From NCBI GenBank assembly GCA_040757335.1, contig JBFLXB010000033.1:1-41426 (forward strand): a DNA stretch of 41,426 bases, read 5' to 3'. A program made the position numbers and the translations under genes. Origin of the DNA: Nitrospirota bacterium (GTDB lineage: Bacteria > Nitrospirota > Nitrospiria > 2-01-FULL-66-17). Shown here piece by piece: positions 8,279 through 17,036 of this stretch (positions are counted from its first letter, which is position 1; each line of letters begins with the position of its first letter). A model generated the notes under the pieces. The model was not told the DNA's origin, ran no database searches, and worked only from the letters and a program-made list of their open reading frames with translations.

Positions 8279-11200
8279 ATGAGCAGCGGCTTTATCGATA
8301 TTCGAGGCGCCAAGCAACACAACCTCAAGAACCTCGACCTCCGGCTCCCGTTGGGTGAATTGATCGTGGTCACCGGGGTGAGCGGGTCGGGCAAGTCCTC
8401 GCTCGCGTTCGACACGGTCTACGCCGAGGGGCAGCGCCGCTACGTCGAGACGTTCTCGCCCTACGCGCGGCAGTTCCTCGATCGCATGGACAAACCCCGC
8501 GCCGACCGCATCGACGGCATCCCGCCGGCCATTGCGATCGACCAGACCAACCCGGTGCGGACCTCGCGTTCCACGGTCGGGACTATGACCGAGCTCAACG
8601 ACCACCTGAAGCTGCTCTTTGCGCGCGCGGCGCGGCTCTTTTGCCGAGGCTGCGGCCGGGCCGTTGCGCGAGATACTCCGGACAGCATCTTCGAGTCGTT
8701 GAGCGCCAAGGCCCCGCGGGATGCCGACGCCGTGATCACGTTTCCGGTGCGCGTGCCCGACAACTTCACCCCCACCGAGGTCAGAGACCTGCTGGCTGCG
8801 CAGGGCTACACGCGTATCCACCGCGAAGAAGGCCGGTCTTTGGAGGTCATGGCGGACCGGGTGCGGATCGCCCGGGGTCAGCGCGGCCGCATCGTCGAAG
8901 CGATCGAGGCTGCGCTCAGCCACGGCCACGGACGGGTGAACGTCTACCCCTTGGATCCTCAGGGCCACGCCGGCGCGGCTTGGCGGTTCTCGTCGTCCTT
9001 ACATTGCCCGGACTGCGACATGGAGTACCGCGATCCCATACCCAACGCGTTTTCGTTCAACTCTCCGATCGGCGCGTGCGAGACCTGTCGCGGATTCGGC
9101 CGGGTCATCGGCCTCGACATCGGCTTGGTGATTCCGGACGAGACCAAATCCCTGGCCGACGGCGCGGTCAAACCCTGGCAGAGCGAGAGTTATGCCGAGT
9201 GCCAGGACGATGTGATGCGGTTCGCCCGGCGTCGCGGGATTCCGACCGCGCTGCCGTGGCGCGAGCTGTCGCCGGACCAGCGGGCCTGGGTGCTGGAGGG
9301 CGAGGGCGCGTGGGAAGACGGCAAGTGGTACGGCGTGCGGCGCTTCTTCGCGTGGCTGGAGACCAAGAGCTACAAGATGCACATCCGCGTGCTGCTCTCC
9401 AAGTACCGCGCGTACACGCTGTGCCCGGCCTGCCGCGGGGCGCGGCTCAAGCCCGACTCATTGCTCTGGCGGCTGGGAACGAGCGAAGACAATCAGGCCC
9501 CCATTAGGAAATCCCCCCTTGCCCCCCTTTGTCAAAGGGGGGATGCGGGGGATTTGGGCCTCGCGGTTTCAGATGAGCGATTCAGCGACCTGCCGGGCCT
9601 CACGATCCACGACGTCATGTTGCTGCCCCTGGCCCGCTGCTCGGAATTTTTCAACGAGCTGCACCTCCCGCCGCCGTTGGACGAGGCCACGGATCTGCTG
9701 CTGACCGAAATCCGCTCGCGGCTGCGTTACCTGGTCGACGTGGGGCTCGGCTACCTCACGCTGGATCGCCAGTCGCGCACGCTGTCGGGCGGCGAGGTCC
9801 AGCGCATCAATCTCACCACCGCGCTGGGCACGTCGCTGGTCAACACATTGTTTGTGCTGGACGAGCCCAGCATCGGGCTGCACAGCCGCGACATGGGGCG
9901 CGTGATCGGCGTGCTCCACCGGCTTCGCGACGCGGGCAACTCGCTGCTCGTGGTCGAACACGACGCACAGGTGATGCTGGCGGCCGATCGGATCTTGGAC
10001 TTGGGACCCGGGCCGGGCGAACGCGGCGGGCAGGTCGTGTATTTCGGTCGTCCTTCCGGATTGCTGAAGTCCCCCCGCTCGCTGACGGCGCAGTACCTCT
10101 CCGGACAGAAAACCGTGGCGGCTCCGGCCGGTTCGGAAAATCCCCCCTTGCCCCCCTTTGAAAAAGGGAGGATCGAAATAGTGGGTGCGCGGGAGAACAA
10201 CCTCAAAGATCTGAACGTACGTATCCCACTCAACCGGTTCGTCTGCCTCACGGGCGTGAGCGGGTCGGGCAAGTCCACGCTGCTGCAAGACGTGCTCTAC
10301 CGGGCGCTGCGAAAGCTCAAAGGTCTGCCCACCGAGCCGCCCGGGGCGCATCGCGCGATCCGCGGGCACGAGCAAATCACCGACACGGTGTTGGTGGATC
10401 AATCGCCTATCGGGAAGACCACGCGCTCGAACCCCGCCAGCTACGTGGGCGCGTTCGCCGCGATCCGCGATCTGTTCGCCGCAGAGCCCCTGGCTCGTGA
10501 GCGCGGGTACCGGCCGTCGACCTTCAGTTTCAACGCGGGCACGGGCCGGTGTCCCGTCTGCGGGGGGAACGGGTTCGAGCGCGTGGAGATGCAGTTTCTG
10601 AGCGACGTGTACCTGCGTTGCCCGGACTGCGACGGTCGGCGCTACCGATCCGAGGTGCTGGAGGTGACCGTATGGCCCACGGGCCGCGAGGGCGCGCCCA
10701 GGTCGATCGCGGACGTGCTCGACATGACCGTGTCCGAGGCGCTCGCGTTTTTCGCGGGATCGGCCGAGGTGCAGCGAGCGCTGGAGCCCTTGGTCGCGGT
10801 AGGCCTCGACTATCTGCGGCTGGGCCAACCCACGCCCACGCTCTCGGGCGGGGAAGCGCAACGGCTCAAGTTGGCCGGCCATCTGGCCGAGCATCGTCAA
10901 GAACGATCAAGGACCCGGACCTTGTTCCTGTTCGACGAGCCCACCACCGGCCTGCACTTCGACGACATCGCCAAGCTGCTGGCCGCCCTGAGACGGCTGA
11001 TCGCCGAAGGCCACTCCGTGGTCGTGATCGAGCACCACCTGGACGTGATTCGGGCCGCGGACTGGGTCATCGACCTGGGCCCAGAAGGCGGCGAGGCAGG
11101 CGGGCGGCTCGTGTGCGAAGGCGCGCCCGGTGACGTGGCGGCGTGTGAAACGAGCCACACCGGGGCCGCGCTGCGAGCCCCCGGACACATCGTTCGGGGG

Positions 11201-13825
11201 CGGCTCTCCGAGCGCCCCAATCCTCCGATCAAGGTATCCCGAGACGAGATCCGCATCCACCACGCCCGCGAACACAACCTCAAGAACGTGGACGTCCGCA
11301 TCCCGCGCGACCGGTTCACGGTCATCACCGGCGTGAGCGGCAGCGGCAAAAGCACGGTGGCCTTCGACATCCTCTTTGCGGAAGGTCAGCGTCGCTACCT
11401 CGAATCGCTCAACGCCTACGCGCGCCAGTTCGTGCAGCCCGCGGGCCGGCCCGACGTGGACGCGATCTTCGGCATCCCGCCCACCGTGGCCATCGAGCAA
11501 CGCACCAGTCGCGGCGGGCGCAAGAGCACGGTGGCCACGTTGACCGAGCTCTACCATTTCCTCCGGCTGCTGTTCGTCAAACTCGGCACCCCCCACTGCC
11601 CGGACTGCGACGCCGCGATCGAGCCGCAATCGGCCGAAGCCATTCTCGCCCGCCTCGTCAGGCAGCATCGCGGCGACGTGATCCATGTGCTCGCCCCCTT
11701 GGTGACCGGCCGCAAGGGGTACTACACGGATCTCGCGCAGTGGGCCAGAGCCAAGGGCTTTAAGCAGCTTCGGGTGGACGGCGCGTTGCTCCCCACTGAT
11801 CCGTGGCCGCGCCTGGACCGGTTCAAGGAACACAACATTGAACTGCCCGTCGGCGAGGTGGCGGTCACCCCCAAGGCCGAGCGCCAGGTGCGCGAGGTGC
11901 TGGAGCGCGCGCTCGCGTTCGGCAAGGGCGTGGTGCGGGTCGCGCCGGGCGAGGCGCTGTTTTCGACCCGCCGCGCCTGTCCGCGTTGCGGCCGCAGTTT
12001 TGCCGAGCTCGACCCGCGGCTCTTTTCCTTCAATTCCAAACACGGCTGGTGCCCGGGCTGCTACGGCACGGGTCTGGAACTGCGCGGATTTGACGCGGAC
12101 CAGAGCGGGGAGGAGGTGTGGTGGAACGCGTGGTGGGAGGGCGGCGAGACCCCGTGTCGCGCGTGCGACGGCCGCCGGCTGAACCCCGAGGCCCTGGCCG
12201 TGCGCTTTCGCGGCAAAAACATCGCGGAGATGACCGCGTGGTCGGTCGAGCAGATCGGACGGTTCGTGGGGCGCCTCAAGCTCTCGGGCCGCGAAGTCGC
12301 GATCGGCCGCGACATCCTGGCCGAACTGCGCGGCCGCCTCAGCTTTCTCAAGGAGGTCGGTCTAGGCTACCTGGCGCTCGACCGCTCGGCGCCCACGCTT
12401 TCGGGTGGCGAGGCCCAGCGCATCCGGTTGGCCTCGCAACTGGGCTCCAACTTGCGCGGCGTGTGCTACATCCTGGACGAACCCACGATCGGGTTGCACC
12501 CGCGTGACAACCGCCGCTTGCTCGCTACACTCCAGCGGCTCGAAGCCAAAGGCAACACGGTCGTGGTGGTGGAGCACGACGAGGACACGATCCGCAGTGC
12601 CGAACACGTGGTGGATCTGGGCCCTGGCGCCGGGGCGAACGGCGGACGGGTCGTGGCCCAAGGGTCGGTACGCACCGTGATGCGGGAGCCCGAATCCATC
12701 ACGGGTCGATTCCTGAAAAGCCCGCTGCAGCACCCGGTGGTTGAGCGGCGATCGGTTGGCCGCGGTGGTGCCGCGATCGAAATCGTCGGCGCCAGACGCA
12801 ACAACCTCAAGGGCCTGCGGGTCCGCGTCCCGCTGGGGCGATTGGTCTGTGTGACCGGGGTGAGCGGCAGCGGCAAGAGCACCCTGATACGGGATGTCTT
12901 GCACGACAACCTGCGGTATCGGCTCACGGCGGGCAATGCGCGGCGCCGGGCGAGCTTCGCGTGGGTGGGTTGCCAAGAGCTCAGAGGGTGGGAAGCGGTT
13001 GGTCGCGTCCTGGAGGTGGACCAGACGCCGATCGGCAAGACGCCGCGCTCCTGCCCGGCGACCTATGTCGGGTTTTGGGACGAAATCCGTCGGCTCTTCG
13101 CGGCCACGCCCGAGGCGCGGATGCGCGGGTGGGGGCCATCGCGTTTTTCCTTCAATGTCTCGGGCGGGCGGTGCGAGGCGTGCGAGGGCCAGGGGCTCAA
13201 GACCATTGAGATGAGCTTCCTGCCCGACGTGAAGGTGAGCTGCGAAGTCTGCCGCGGTGCTCGGTTCAACACCGAGACCTTGACGGTTCGCTACCAGGAC
13301 AAGACCATTGGCGAGCTGTTGGCGATGAGCGTGGACGAGGCGGCCGCATTGTTCATCGTCCACCGCCGCATCCACCACGCGCTCCGGCTGCTGCAGGACG
13401 TGGGGCTCGGGTATCTTACGCTCGGGCAGCAGAGCCCCACGCTGTCGGGCGGCGAAGCGCAACGGATCAAGCTCGTGACCGAACTCGCGAAAACCCGCGA
13501 CCGGGACAACGGCCGTTCGGCAGGCGACTCGCACACGCTCTACGTCCTGGACGAGCCTACCATCGGCCTGCATATGGCCGATGTCGAGAAGCTCATCCGG
13601 GTCCTGCACCGCCTGGTGTCTGCCGGGCACACGGTCGTCATCATCGAGCACAATTTGGATGTCATCGCCGAGGCCGACTGGATCATCGACCTCGGCCCGG
13701 AAGGCGGCGACGCCGGCGGCCGCGTGGTCGCCCAAGGCCCGCCGGAAATGGTCGCAAGGACTCGCCCGAGATCCCATACCGCGCAGTTCCTGGCCCGGTT
13801 TCTCAGAGAGCGGGCCGCCTCCTGA
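8279..13825 (+). CDS. uvrA: Tandem double UvrA, excinuclease ABC subunit A
   Basis: The damage-recognition ATPase of nucleotide excision repair. At 1848 residues it is two full UvrA units in one chain (about 1-960 and 975-1848); single UvrA is about 940, and chlamydial UvrA is a known double form. Four Walker A motifs GVSGSGKS begin near residues 33, 659, 1018 and 1527. Four ABC signatures LSGGE(V/A)QR begin near 502, 855, 1374 and 1722. Zinc-finger cysteine pairs occur in both halves, including CPVCGGNG...CPDCDGRR and CEACEGQG...CEVCRGAR in the two C-terminal fingers. Two palindromic repeat copies are translated in frame: about residues 411-426 (KSPLAPLCQRGD), after the CPACRGARLKP finger, and 620-632 (NPPLPPFEKG), in the linker before the second ATPase domain. 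All ATPase motifs survive, so the protein is probably active. ATG 8279 gives the family start; no ribosome site is visible. Confidence 0.96.
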   Translation: MSSGFIDIRGAKQHNLKNLDLRLPLGELIVVTGVSGSGKSSLAFDTVYAEGQRRYVETFSPYARQFLDRMDKPRADRIDGIPPAIAIDQTNPVRTSRSTVGTMTELNDHLKLLFARAARLFCRGCGRAVARDTPDSIFESLSAKAPRDADAVITFPVRVPDNFTPTEVRDLLAAQGYTRIHREEGRSLEVMADRVRIARGQRGRIVEAIEAALSHGHGRVNVYPLDPQGHAGAAWRFSSSLHCPDCDMEYRDPIPNAFSFNSPIGACETCRGFGRVIGLDIGLVIPDETKSLADGAVKPWQSESYAECQDDVMRFARRRGIPTALPWRELSPDQRAWVLEGEGAWEDGKWYGVRRFFAWLETKSYKMHIRVLLSKYRAYTLCPACRGARLKPDSLLWRLGTSEDNQAPIRKSPLAPLCQRGDAGDLGLAVSDERFSDLPGLTIHDVMLLPLARCSEFFNELHLPPPLDEATDLLLTEIRSRLRYLVDVGLGYLTLDRQSRTLSGGEVQRINLTTALGTSLVNTLFVLDEPSIGLHSRDMGRVIGVLHRLRDAGNSLLVVEHDAQVMLAADRILDLGPGPGERGGQVVYFGRPSGLLKSPRSLTAQYLSGQKTVAAPAGSENPPLPPFEKGRIEIVGARENNLKDLNVRIPLNRFVCLTGVSGSGKSTLLQDVLYRALRKLKGLPTEPPGAHRAIRGHEQITDTVLVDQSPIGKTTRSNPASYVGAFAAIRDLFAAEPLARERGYRPSTFSFNAGTGRCPVCGGNGFERVEMQFLSDVYLRCPDCDGRRYRSEVLEVTVWPTGREGAPRSIADVLDMTVSEALAFFAGSAEVQRALEPLVAVGLDYLRLGQPTPTLSGGEAQRLKLAGHLAEHRQERSRTRTLFLFDEPTTGLHFDDIAKLLAALRRLIAEGHSVVVIEHHLDVIRAADWVIDLGPEGGEAGGRLVCEGAPGDVAACETSHTGAALRAPGHIVRGRLSERPNPPIKVSRDEIRIHHAREHNLKNVDVRIPRDRFTVITGVSGSGKSTVAFDILFAEGQRRYLESLNAYARQFVQPAGRPDVDAIFGIPPTVAIEQRTSRGGRKSTVATLTELYHFLRLLFVKLGTPHCPDCDAAIEPQSAEAILARLVRQHRGDVIHVLAPLVTGRKGYYTDLAQWARAKGFKQLRVDGALLPTDPWPRLDRFKEHNIELPVGEVAVTPKAERQVREVLERALAFGKGVVRVAPGEALFSTRRACPRCGRSFAELDPRLFSFNSKHGWCPGCYGTGLELRGFDADQSGEEVWWNAWWEGGETPCRACDGRRLNPEALAVRFRGKNIAEMTAWSVEQIGRFVGRLKLSGREVAIGRDILAELRGRLSFLKEVGLGYLALDRSAPTLSGGEAQRIRLASQLGSNLRGVCYILDEPTIGLHPRDNRRLLATLQRLEAKGNTVVVVEHDEDTIRSAEHVVDLGPGAGANGGRVVAQGSVRTVMREPESITGRFLKSPLQHPVVERRSVGRGGAAIEIVGARRNNLKGLRVRVPLGRLVCVTGVSGSGKSTLIRDVLHDNLRYRLTAGNARRRASFAWVGCQELRGWEAVGRVLEVDQTPIGKTPRSCPATYVGFWDEIRRLFAATPEARMRGWGPSRFSFNVSGGRCEACEGQGLKTIEMSFLPDVKVSCEVCRGARFNTETLTVRYQDKTIGELLAMSVDEAAALFIVHRRIHHALRLLQDVGLGYLTLGQQSPTLSGGEAQRIKLVTELAKTRDRDNGRSAGDSHTLYVLDEPTIGLHMADVEKLIRVLHRLVSAGHTVVIIEHNLDVIAEADWIIDLGPEGGDAGGRVVAQGPPEMVARTRPRSHTAQFLARFLRERAAS
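9509..9555. repeat. Palindromic repeat inserted in frame in uvrA (copy C)
   Basis: A full 47-nt unit. Outer ends AAATCCCCC and GGGGGATTT are inverted, and the inner hairpin CCCCCCTTTG/CAAAGGGGGG encloses TC or less. It is translated as part of uvrA (IRKSPLAPLCQRGDAGDL) and lies in a loop after the zinc-finger motif CPACRGARLKP. Confidence 0.92.
10138..10173. repeat. Truncated palindromic repeat inserted in frame in uvrA (copy D)
   Basis: The left end AAATCCCCCCTTGCCCCCC is identical to copy C, but the right arm has decayed to AAAAAGGGAGGAT. It encodes ENPPLPPFEKGRI and falls in the linker between two ATPase domains of the first UvrA unit, directly before the strand EIVGARENNLKDL. Confidence 0.88.
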
Positions 13826-13830
13826 ACAGC

Positions 13831-14041
13831 AAATCCCCCCACCCCCCCTTTTTCAAAGGGGGGTAAGCAAAGGTCTTGTACAAAGTACGGCAAAGACTTC
13901 CCCGCGTGTAGAAATCTCTTCTGCCCTCCTTTAGCTAAGGGGGGGACACAAGCGTTGGCTTTAGAAGTACGGCGGGAAGAAACGCGGCCATGGAGCGAAG
14001 CTTGTTCTCCCCCCTTTGACAAAGGGGGGCAGGGGGGATTT
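13831..14041. repeat. Cluster of three palindromic repeats between uvrA and cls
   Basis: Copy E is at 13831-13864 (AAATCCCCCCACCCC... with CCCCTTTTTCAAAGGGG), copy F at 13922-13946 (CTCCTTTAGCTAAGGGGGG) and copy G at 14005-14041 (CCCCCCTTTGACAAAGGGGGG, ending GGGGGGATTT). E supplies the left outer end and G the right outer end of the family, so the 211-bp stretch could be one composite element. It fills the whole gap between the convergent uvrA and cls genes and may serve both as a transcription stop. No gene is seen here. Confidence 0.9.
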
Positions 14042-14045
14042 GCCT

Positions 14046-15452
14046 TTAGAAATAAGGCGAGAACAGCTTGGCCGCGGAGTCGCGCAGGCGTTCGGGCAGG
14101 GGGCGGCCGTCCATTTCAGCCAGGGAGATTTCCCGAGACCCATTGCGCGTCTCGTCGAAGTGCCGGGTAAGGGCGGCCGACACCTCGCGGTCGTAGATCT
14201 CCAGGTTGAATTCAAAGTTCAGTCGCAGGCTGCGCGGGTCCAGGTTGGCTGAGCCCACCAAGGTATACACGTCGTCCACGGCCAACAACTTGCTGTGCAC
14301 GAACGGTCCGGGCTGGTAGTACACGTGGGCGCCGTACTGGAGGACCTCCCAGAGAAAAGCTCGCATGGCCCACGCCACGTAAGGCAAGTTGTTGCGCTGG
14401 GGCAGCACGAGATCCACCCGCACCCCCCGGAGCGCAGCCATGTTCAGCGCGGCCAGCAGGGCGCGATCCGGGATGAAATAGGGGGTCATGATGCGGACGT
14501 GCGAGCGGGCCGCGCCGAGCGCGCCCAACACGATCCAGTACAACTTTTCGAAGTCTTCATTGGGCCCCGCGCTGATGCCGCGGCAACACGCGTGGCCCGG
14601 GGTCACGCTCGTCCGCTCTGCGTCGCCCGGCGCGTCGCCGGTTGCGAAGTGCCAGTCTCGCAGGAACACCTCTTCGAGCTGAGCCGCGACCGGTCCCTCC
14701 ACGCCCACCTGCAGGTCCACGACACGATGTGGGTTGTTCGGCTGCTCGGCCAGGTGGTGCTCGCCGATGTTCATGCCCCCGGTGAATCCCACTCGACCGT
14801 CAACGACCAGAAGTTTTCGGTGGTTGCGGAGGTTGAAGTGAAAGCCGCGGCGCACGAGCGGAAGGAACCGCGCCACGCGGACCTTGGTGCGTCGGAGCCA
14901 CGCGCTCGCCCACGGGAAGGTGTAGAGTTCCCCCACGCCGTCGATCAACACGCGCACGTCCACCCCTCGCTCGGCCGCAGCGCCCAGCGCGTCGATGAAT
15001 TGTCGGCCGATCGCGTCGGTCCGGAAGATGTAGGTCGAGAGGTACAGGCGGTCGCGCGCCCGAGCAATGGCGTCTTGCATCGCGGGATACGCGGCCTCAC
15101 CGTTGTGCAGGATGCTGATCCGATTGCCGTCCAGTAAGGGAAGACCGGTGACGGTGTCGCCGATTCTCACGAGCGCGGCGATGGACCGATCGGCGACCGG
15201 CGGCGGCTCGCACTGCGCGGCGGCCGGGGCGATCGGGTGGTCGAATTTGCCTTTGGCCTTCCAGGTACGCGCCCGAGTCCTGATGCGGTTCACGCCCATC
15301 AACCAATAGAGCGCGGCACCGCCCCCGGGAAACATCAGGCACACGGCCACCCATCCCCACGCGGCCTTGGGGTCTCGTTTGTAGAGGAAGGCGTGACCGG
15401 CGGACAGGATGGTGATAAACGCGAGCAGGACTTCGATGACCAGCGTCAGCAT
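14046..15452 (-). CDS. cls: Cardiolipin synthase (phospholipase D family)
   Basis: A 468-residue membrane enzyme joining two phosphatidylglycerols into cardiolipin. Two N-terminal hydrophobic helices (about 2-20, LTLVIEVLLAFITILSAGHA, and 32-52, WGWVAVCLMFPGGGAALYWL) match the usual PLDc_N anchor. Two HKD motifs follow: HRKLLVVDGRVGFTGGMNIG and HSKLLAVDDVYTLVGSANLD. Both have the expected His, Lys and Asp residues. The ATG at 15452-15450 fits the family N-terminus. The small membrane protein at 15478-15882 lies 25 nt upstream on the same strand and may share a transcript. The length is close to the E. coli enzyme, and nothing looks damaged. Confidence 0.93.
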   Translation of the reverse strand: MLTLVIEVLLAFITILSAGHAFLYKRDPKAAWGWVAVCLMFPGGGAALYWLMGVNRIRTRARTWKAKGKFDHPIAPAAAQCEPPPVADRSIAALVRIGDTVTGLPLLDGNRISILHNGEAAYPAMQDAIARARDRLYLSTYIFRTDAIGRQFIDALGAAAERGVDVRVLIDGVGELYTFPWASAWLRRTKVRVARFLPLVRRGFHFNLRNHRKLLVVDGRVGFTGGMNIGEHHLAEQPNNPHRVVDLQVGVEGPVAAQLEEVFLRDWHFATGDAPGDAERTSVTPGHACCRGISAGPNEDFEKLYWIVLGALGAARSHVRIMTPYFIPDRALLAALNMAALRGVRVDLVLPQRNNLPYVAWAMRAFLWEVLQYGAHVYYQPGPFVHSKLLAVDDVYTLVGSANLDPRSLRLNFEFNLEIYDREVSAALTRHFDETRNGSREISLAEMDGRPLPERLRDSAAKLFSPYF

Positions 15453-15477
15453 ACGGATCGTCCGACGCGCTTCGGAA

Positions 15478-15882
15478 TCAGGTCGATCTCACGGAAATGG
15501 TATACCGGCCGAGCAACAGGTTGGTCCCCCAACCGAACACGGAGAGGAACAATGCCACGAGAAATCCGGTCCAGAAGTCCGCCACGTAAAAGCCCGACAC
15601 CAGCGTGGCCACCAGAAGGACCATCAACGCGTTGATTACCAAGAGAAAAAAACCAAGCGTGAACACGGTCAACGGCAGCGTGAACAGGATGAGCACGGGT
15701 CGGATCACCGCGTTTACGAGCCCCAAGAGCAAGCCCGAAACCCACAGCGCCCCCGTACTGTCGAACCGCATGCCGTCGAACACGTAGTCAGCCACCCACA
15801 GGCCCAGCGTGTTCAGGGCCCACAGAATCAGAAAACGCGGGATGGGAGACGATGTGGGGTTGTCACCCGAGCGGTGATTCAT
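15478..15882 (-). CDS. Phage-holin-4_2 family small membrane protein
   Basis: A 134-residue protein with about four membrane helices: LILWALNTLGLWVADYVF, GALWVSGLLLGLVNAVI, PVLILFTLPLTVFTLGFFLL..MVLLVATLVSGFYV, and GFLVALFLSVFGWGTNLLL. The LGLVNAVIRPVLILFTLPLT core is typical of the Phage_holin_4_2 (mycobacterial holin-like) family, found in most bacteria outside prophages with no settled function. ATG 15882-15880 (MNHRSGDN) has GAGGA at good spacing; the frame continues 21 codons further without support. No phage genes are nearby, so the family name should not be read as a prophage sign. Confidence 0.85.
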   Translation of the reverse strand: MNHRSGDNPTSSPIPRFLILWALNTLGLWVADYVFDGMRFDSTGALWVSGLLLGLVNAVIRPVLILFTLPLTVFTLGFFLLVINALMVLLVATLVSGFYVADFWTGFLVALFLSVFGWGTNLLLGRYTISVRST

Positions 15883-15948
15883 TGGCCGGTCCTCGTGTTT
15901 CAACCTGTGTACCAGACGTGGGGGGCAGAAGCAACGTGATTCCAAAGC

Positions 15949-17004
15949 TCACGACACCCCTACTCGGCGCTTCAGGTCGGCGAGCAGTTGTTCGAACTCG
16001 CCGGTATCCGGCCCGATGGCGCGCGATACCAGGGCCAGTTGCTTCGGGTCCGCAAGACCCACGCCCAAGGCTTGAGCGTGGCGGATCTGCCGCTGCTGCC
16101 AAACCCCAATCGACGCGACCTTCTCCCACTGGCCGAAATGTGCGATCAGTGCAAGCCCCACCACGTCAGCGGCCACGCGGTCGCCGCTGGCCAGAATGAG
16201 GTTCGTCTCCGTGGAGGTGCCGCCCAGCGGGCCGCCCGCGATCATGCACTTCGTGGCGTCGACCACATTGAGCACCGGGTGGGCGGCCAGGTTCATCTCC
16301 GCGACCAGTTCCTCCCATTTTGTGGGATTGACGCGATAGGGACGGTAGCGCGGATGGGTGACGCCGACCAGGTTCTTGAGGCAGATCGAGTAGGTGGCGT
16401 ACGAGTGGGTCTTGACCACCGGCACATTGACCACCAGGTCCGCCTCGTAGACAGGCTTGGCCACGTGAAGGCGGTCCACCAGTTGGGCCTGGGGCGGCTT
16501 GACCTCGATCCACTCCCCATCGTCGAACGTAATGACCTCGGCGCCCGCCTCGCGCGACGCTTTGGCCACCCCCGTTTCCTCGAGATTGCGATCGGTGGGG
16601 AGGCGGATCACGCCCGACATCTCGCCCACGATCACGCGCCCGGCCCCGGCCTCGACCAGCATCCGCACCACCGCCGCCACCACCGCGGGGTTGGTGGTGG
16701 TCGGCGGCGGCTCAGAGGCTACCACGTTGGGCTTGACCAGAACCGTCTTGCCGCGCACGGTCAGCCGATCCACCCCGCCGATCAGACCCACGGCCTCGGC
16801 GACCATGCCTGGGACGTCGGTCCCGTTCACGATCGACACCAGGGTCTTCCCGTCGCGCACAAAGGGATTGGGCGGCACCGCTTTGGCCGGCCGCTCGTCA
16901 CCCTTCGGACCGATCAACGACCGAAAGACGCCGAACGGATTCGCTGCGAACATGGGCGACACGACCCCGCCCCACTGAAGAAATGTGCGACGGGTGGGTG
17001 ACAT
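15949..17004 (-). CDS. Tat-exported DUF362 protein
   Basis: A 351-residue protein with a twin-arginine signal at its N-terminus (TRRTFLQWGGV), implying export in folded form, probably with a cofactor. The body is a DUF362 domain: VLVKPNVVASEPPPTTTNPA, a VGEMSG strand, VVNVPVVKTHSYATYSICLKN and the MIAGGPLGG loop. DUF362 proteins are often fused to or encoded beside ferredoxin domains. This one has no 2[4Fe-4S] cysteine cluster, and I see only one or two cysteines. The biochemical role of the family is not established. The gap to the holin-like gene is about 66 nt on the same strand. The 182-bp repeat at 17037-17218 lies immediately upstream. Confidence 0.88.
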   Translation of the reverse strand: MSPTRRTFLQWGGVVSPMFAANPFGVFRSLIGPKGDERPAKAVPPNPFVRDGKTLVSIVNGTDVPGMVAEAVGLIGGVDRLTVRGKTVLVKPNVVASEPPPTTTNPAVVAAVVRMLVEAGAGRVIVGEMSGVIRLPTDRNLEETGVAKASREAGAEVITFDDGEWIEVKPPQAQLVDRLHVAKPVYEADLVVNVPVVKTHSYATYSICLKNLVGVTHPRYRPYRVNPTKWEELVAEMNLAAHPVLNVVDATKCMIAGGPLGGTSTETNLILASGDRVAADVVGLALIAHFGQWEKVASIGVWQQRQIRHAQALGVGLADPKQLALVSRAIGPDTGEFEQLLADLKRRVGVS

Positions 17005-17036
17005 GGCGTGGCCCGTGCAAAGGCTACGAGGGTTGT

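Noticed and set aside
9569-10900. Long antisense open frame (443 codons) across uvrA, with others at 10907-12043 and 12362-13777
   Set aside because: These mirror the GC-rich uvrA codons; uvrA has four complete motif sets on the + strand and the antisense frames show no family features or ribosome sites.
15478-15882. Prophage remnant because of the holin family name
   Set aside because: This family is widespread in bacterial chromosomes and there are no tail, capsid, lysin or phage integrase genes nearby; the only recombinase is an integron integrase.
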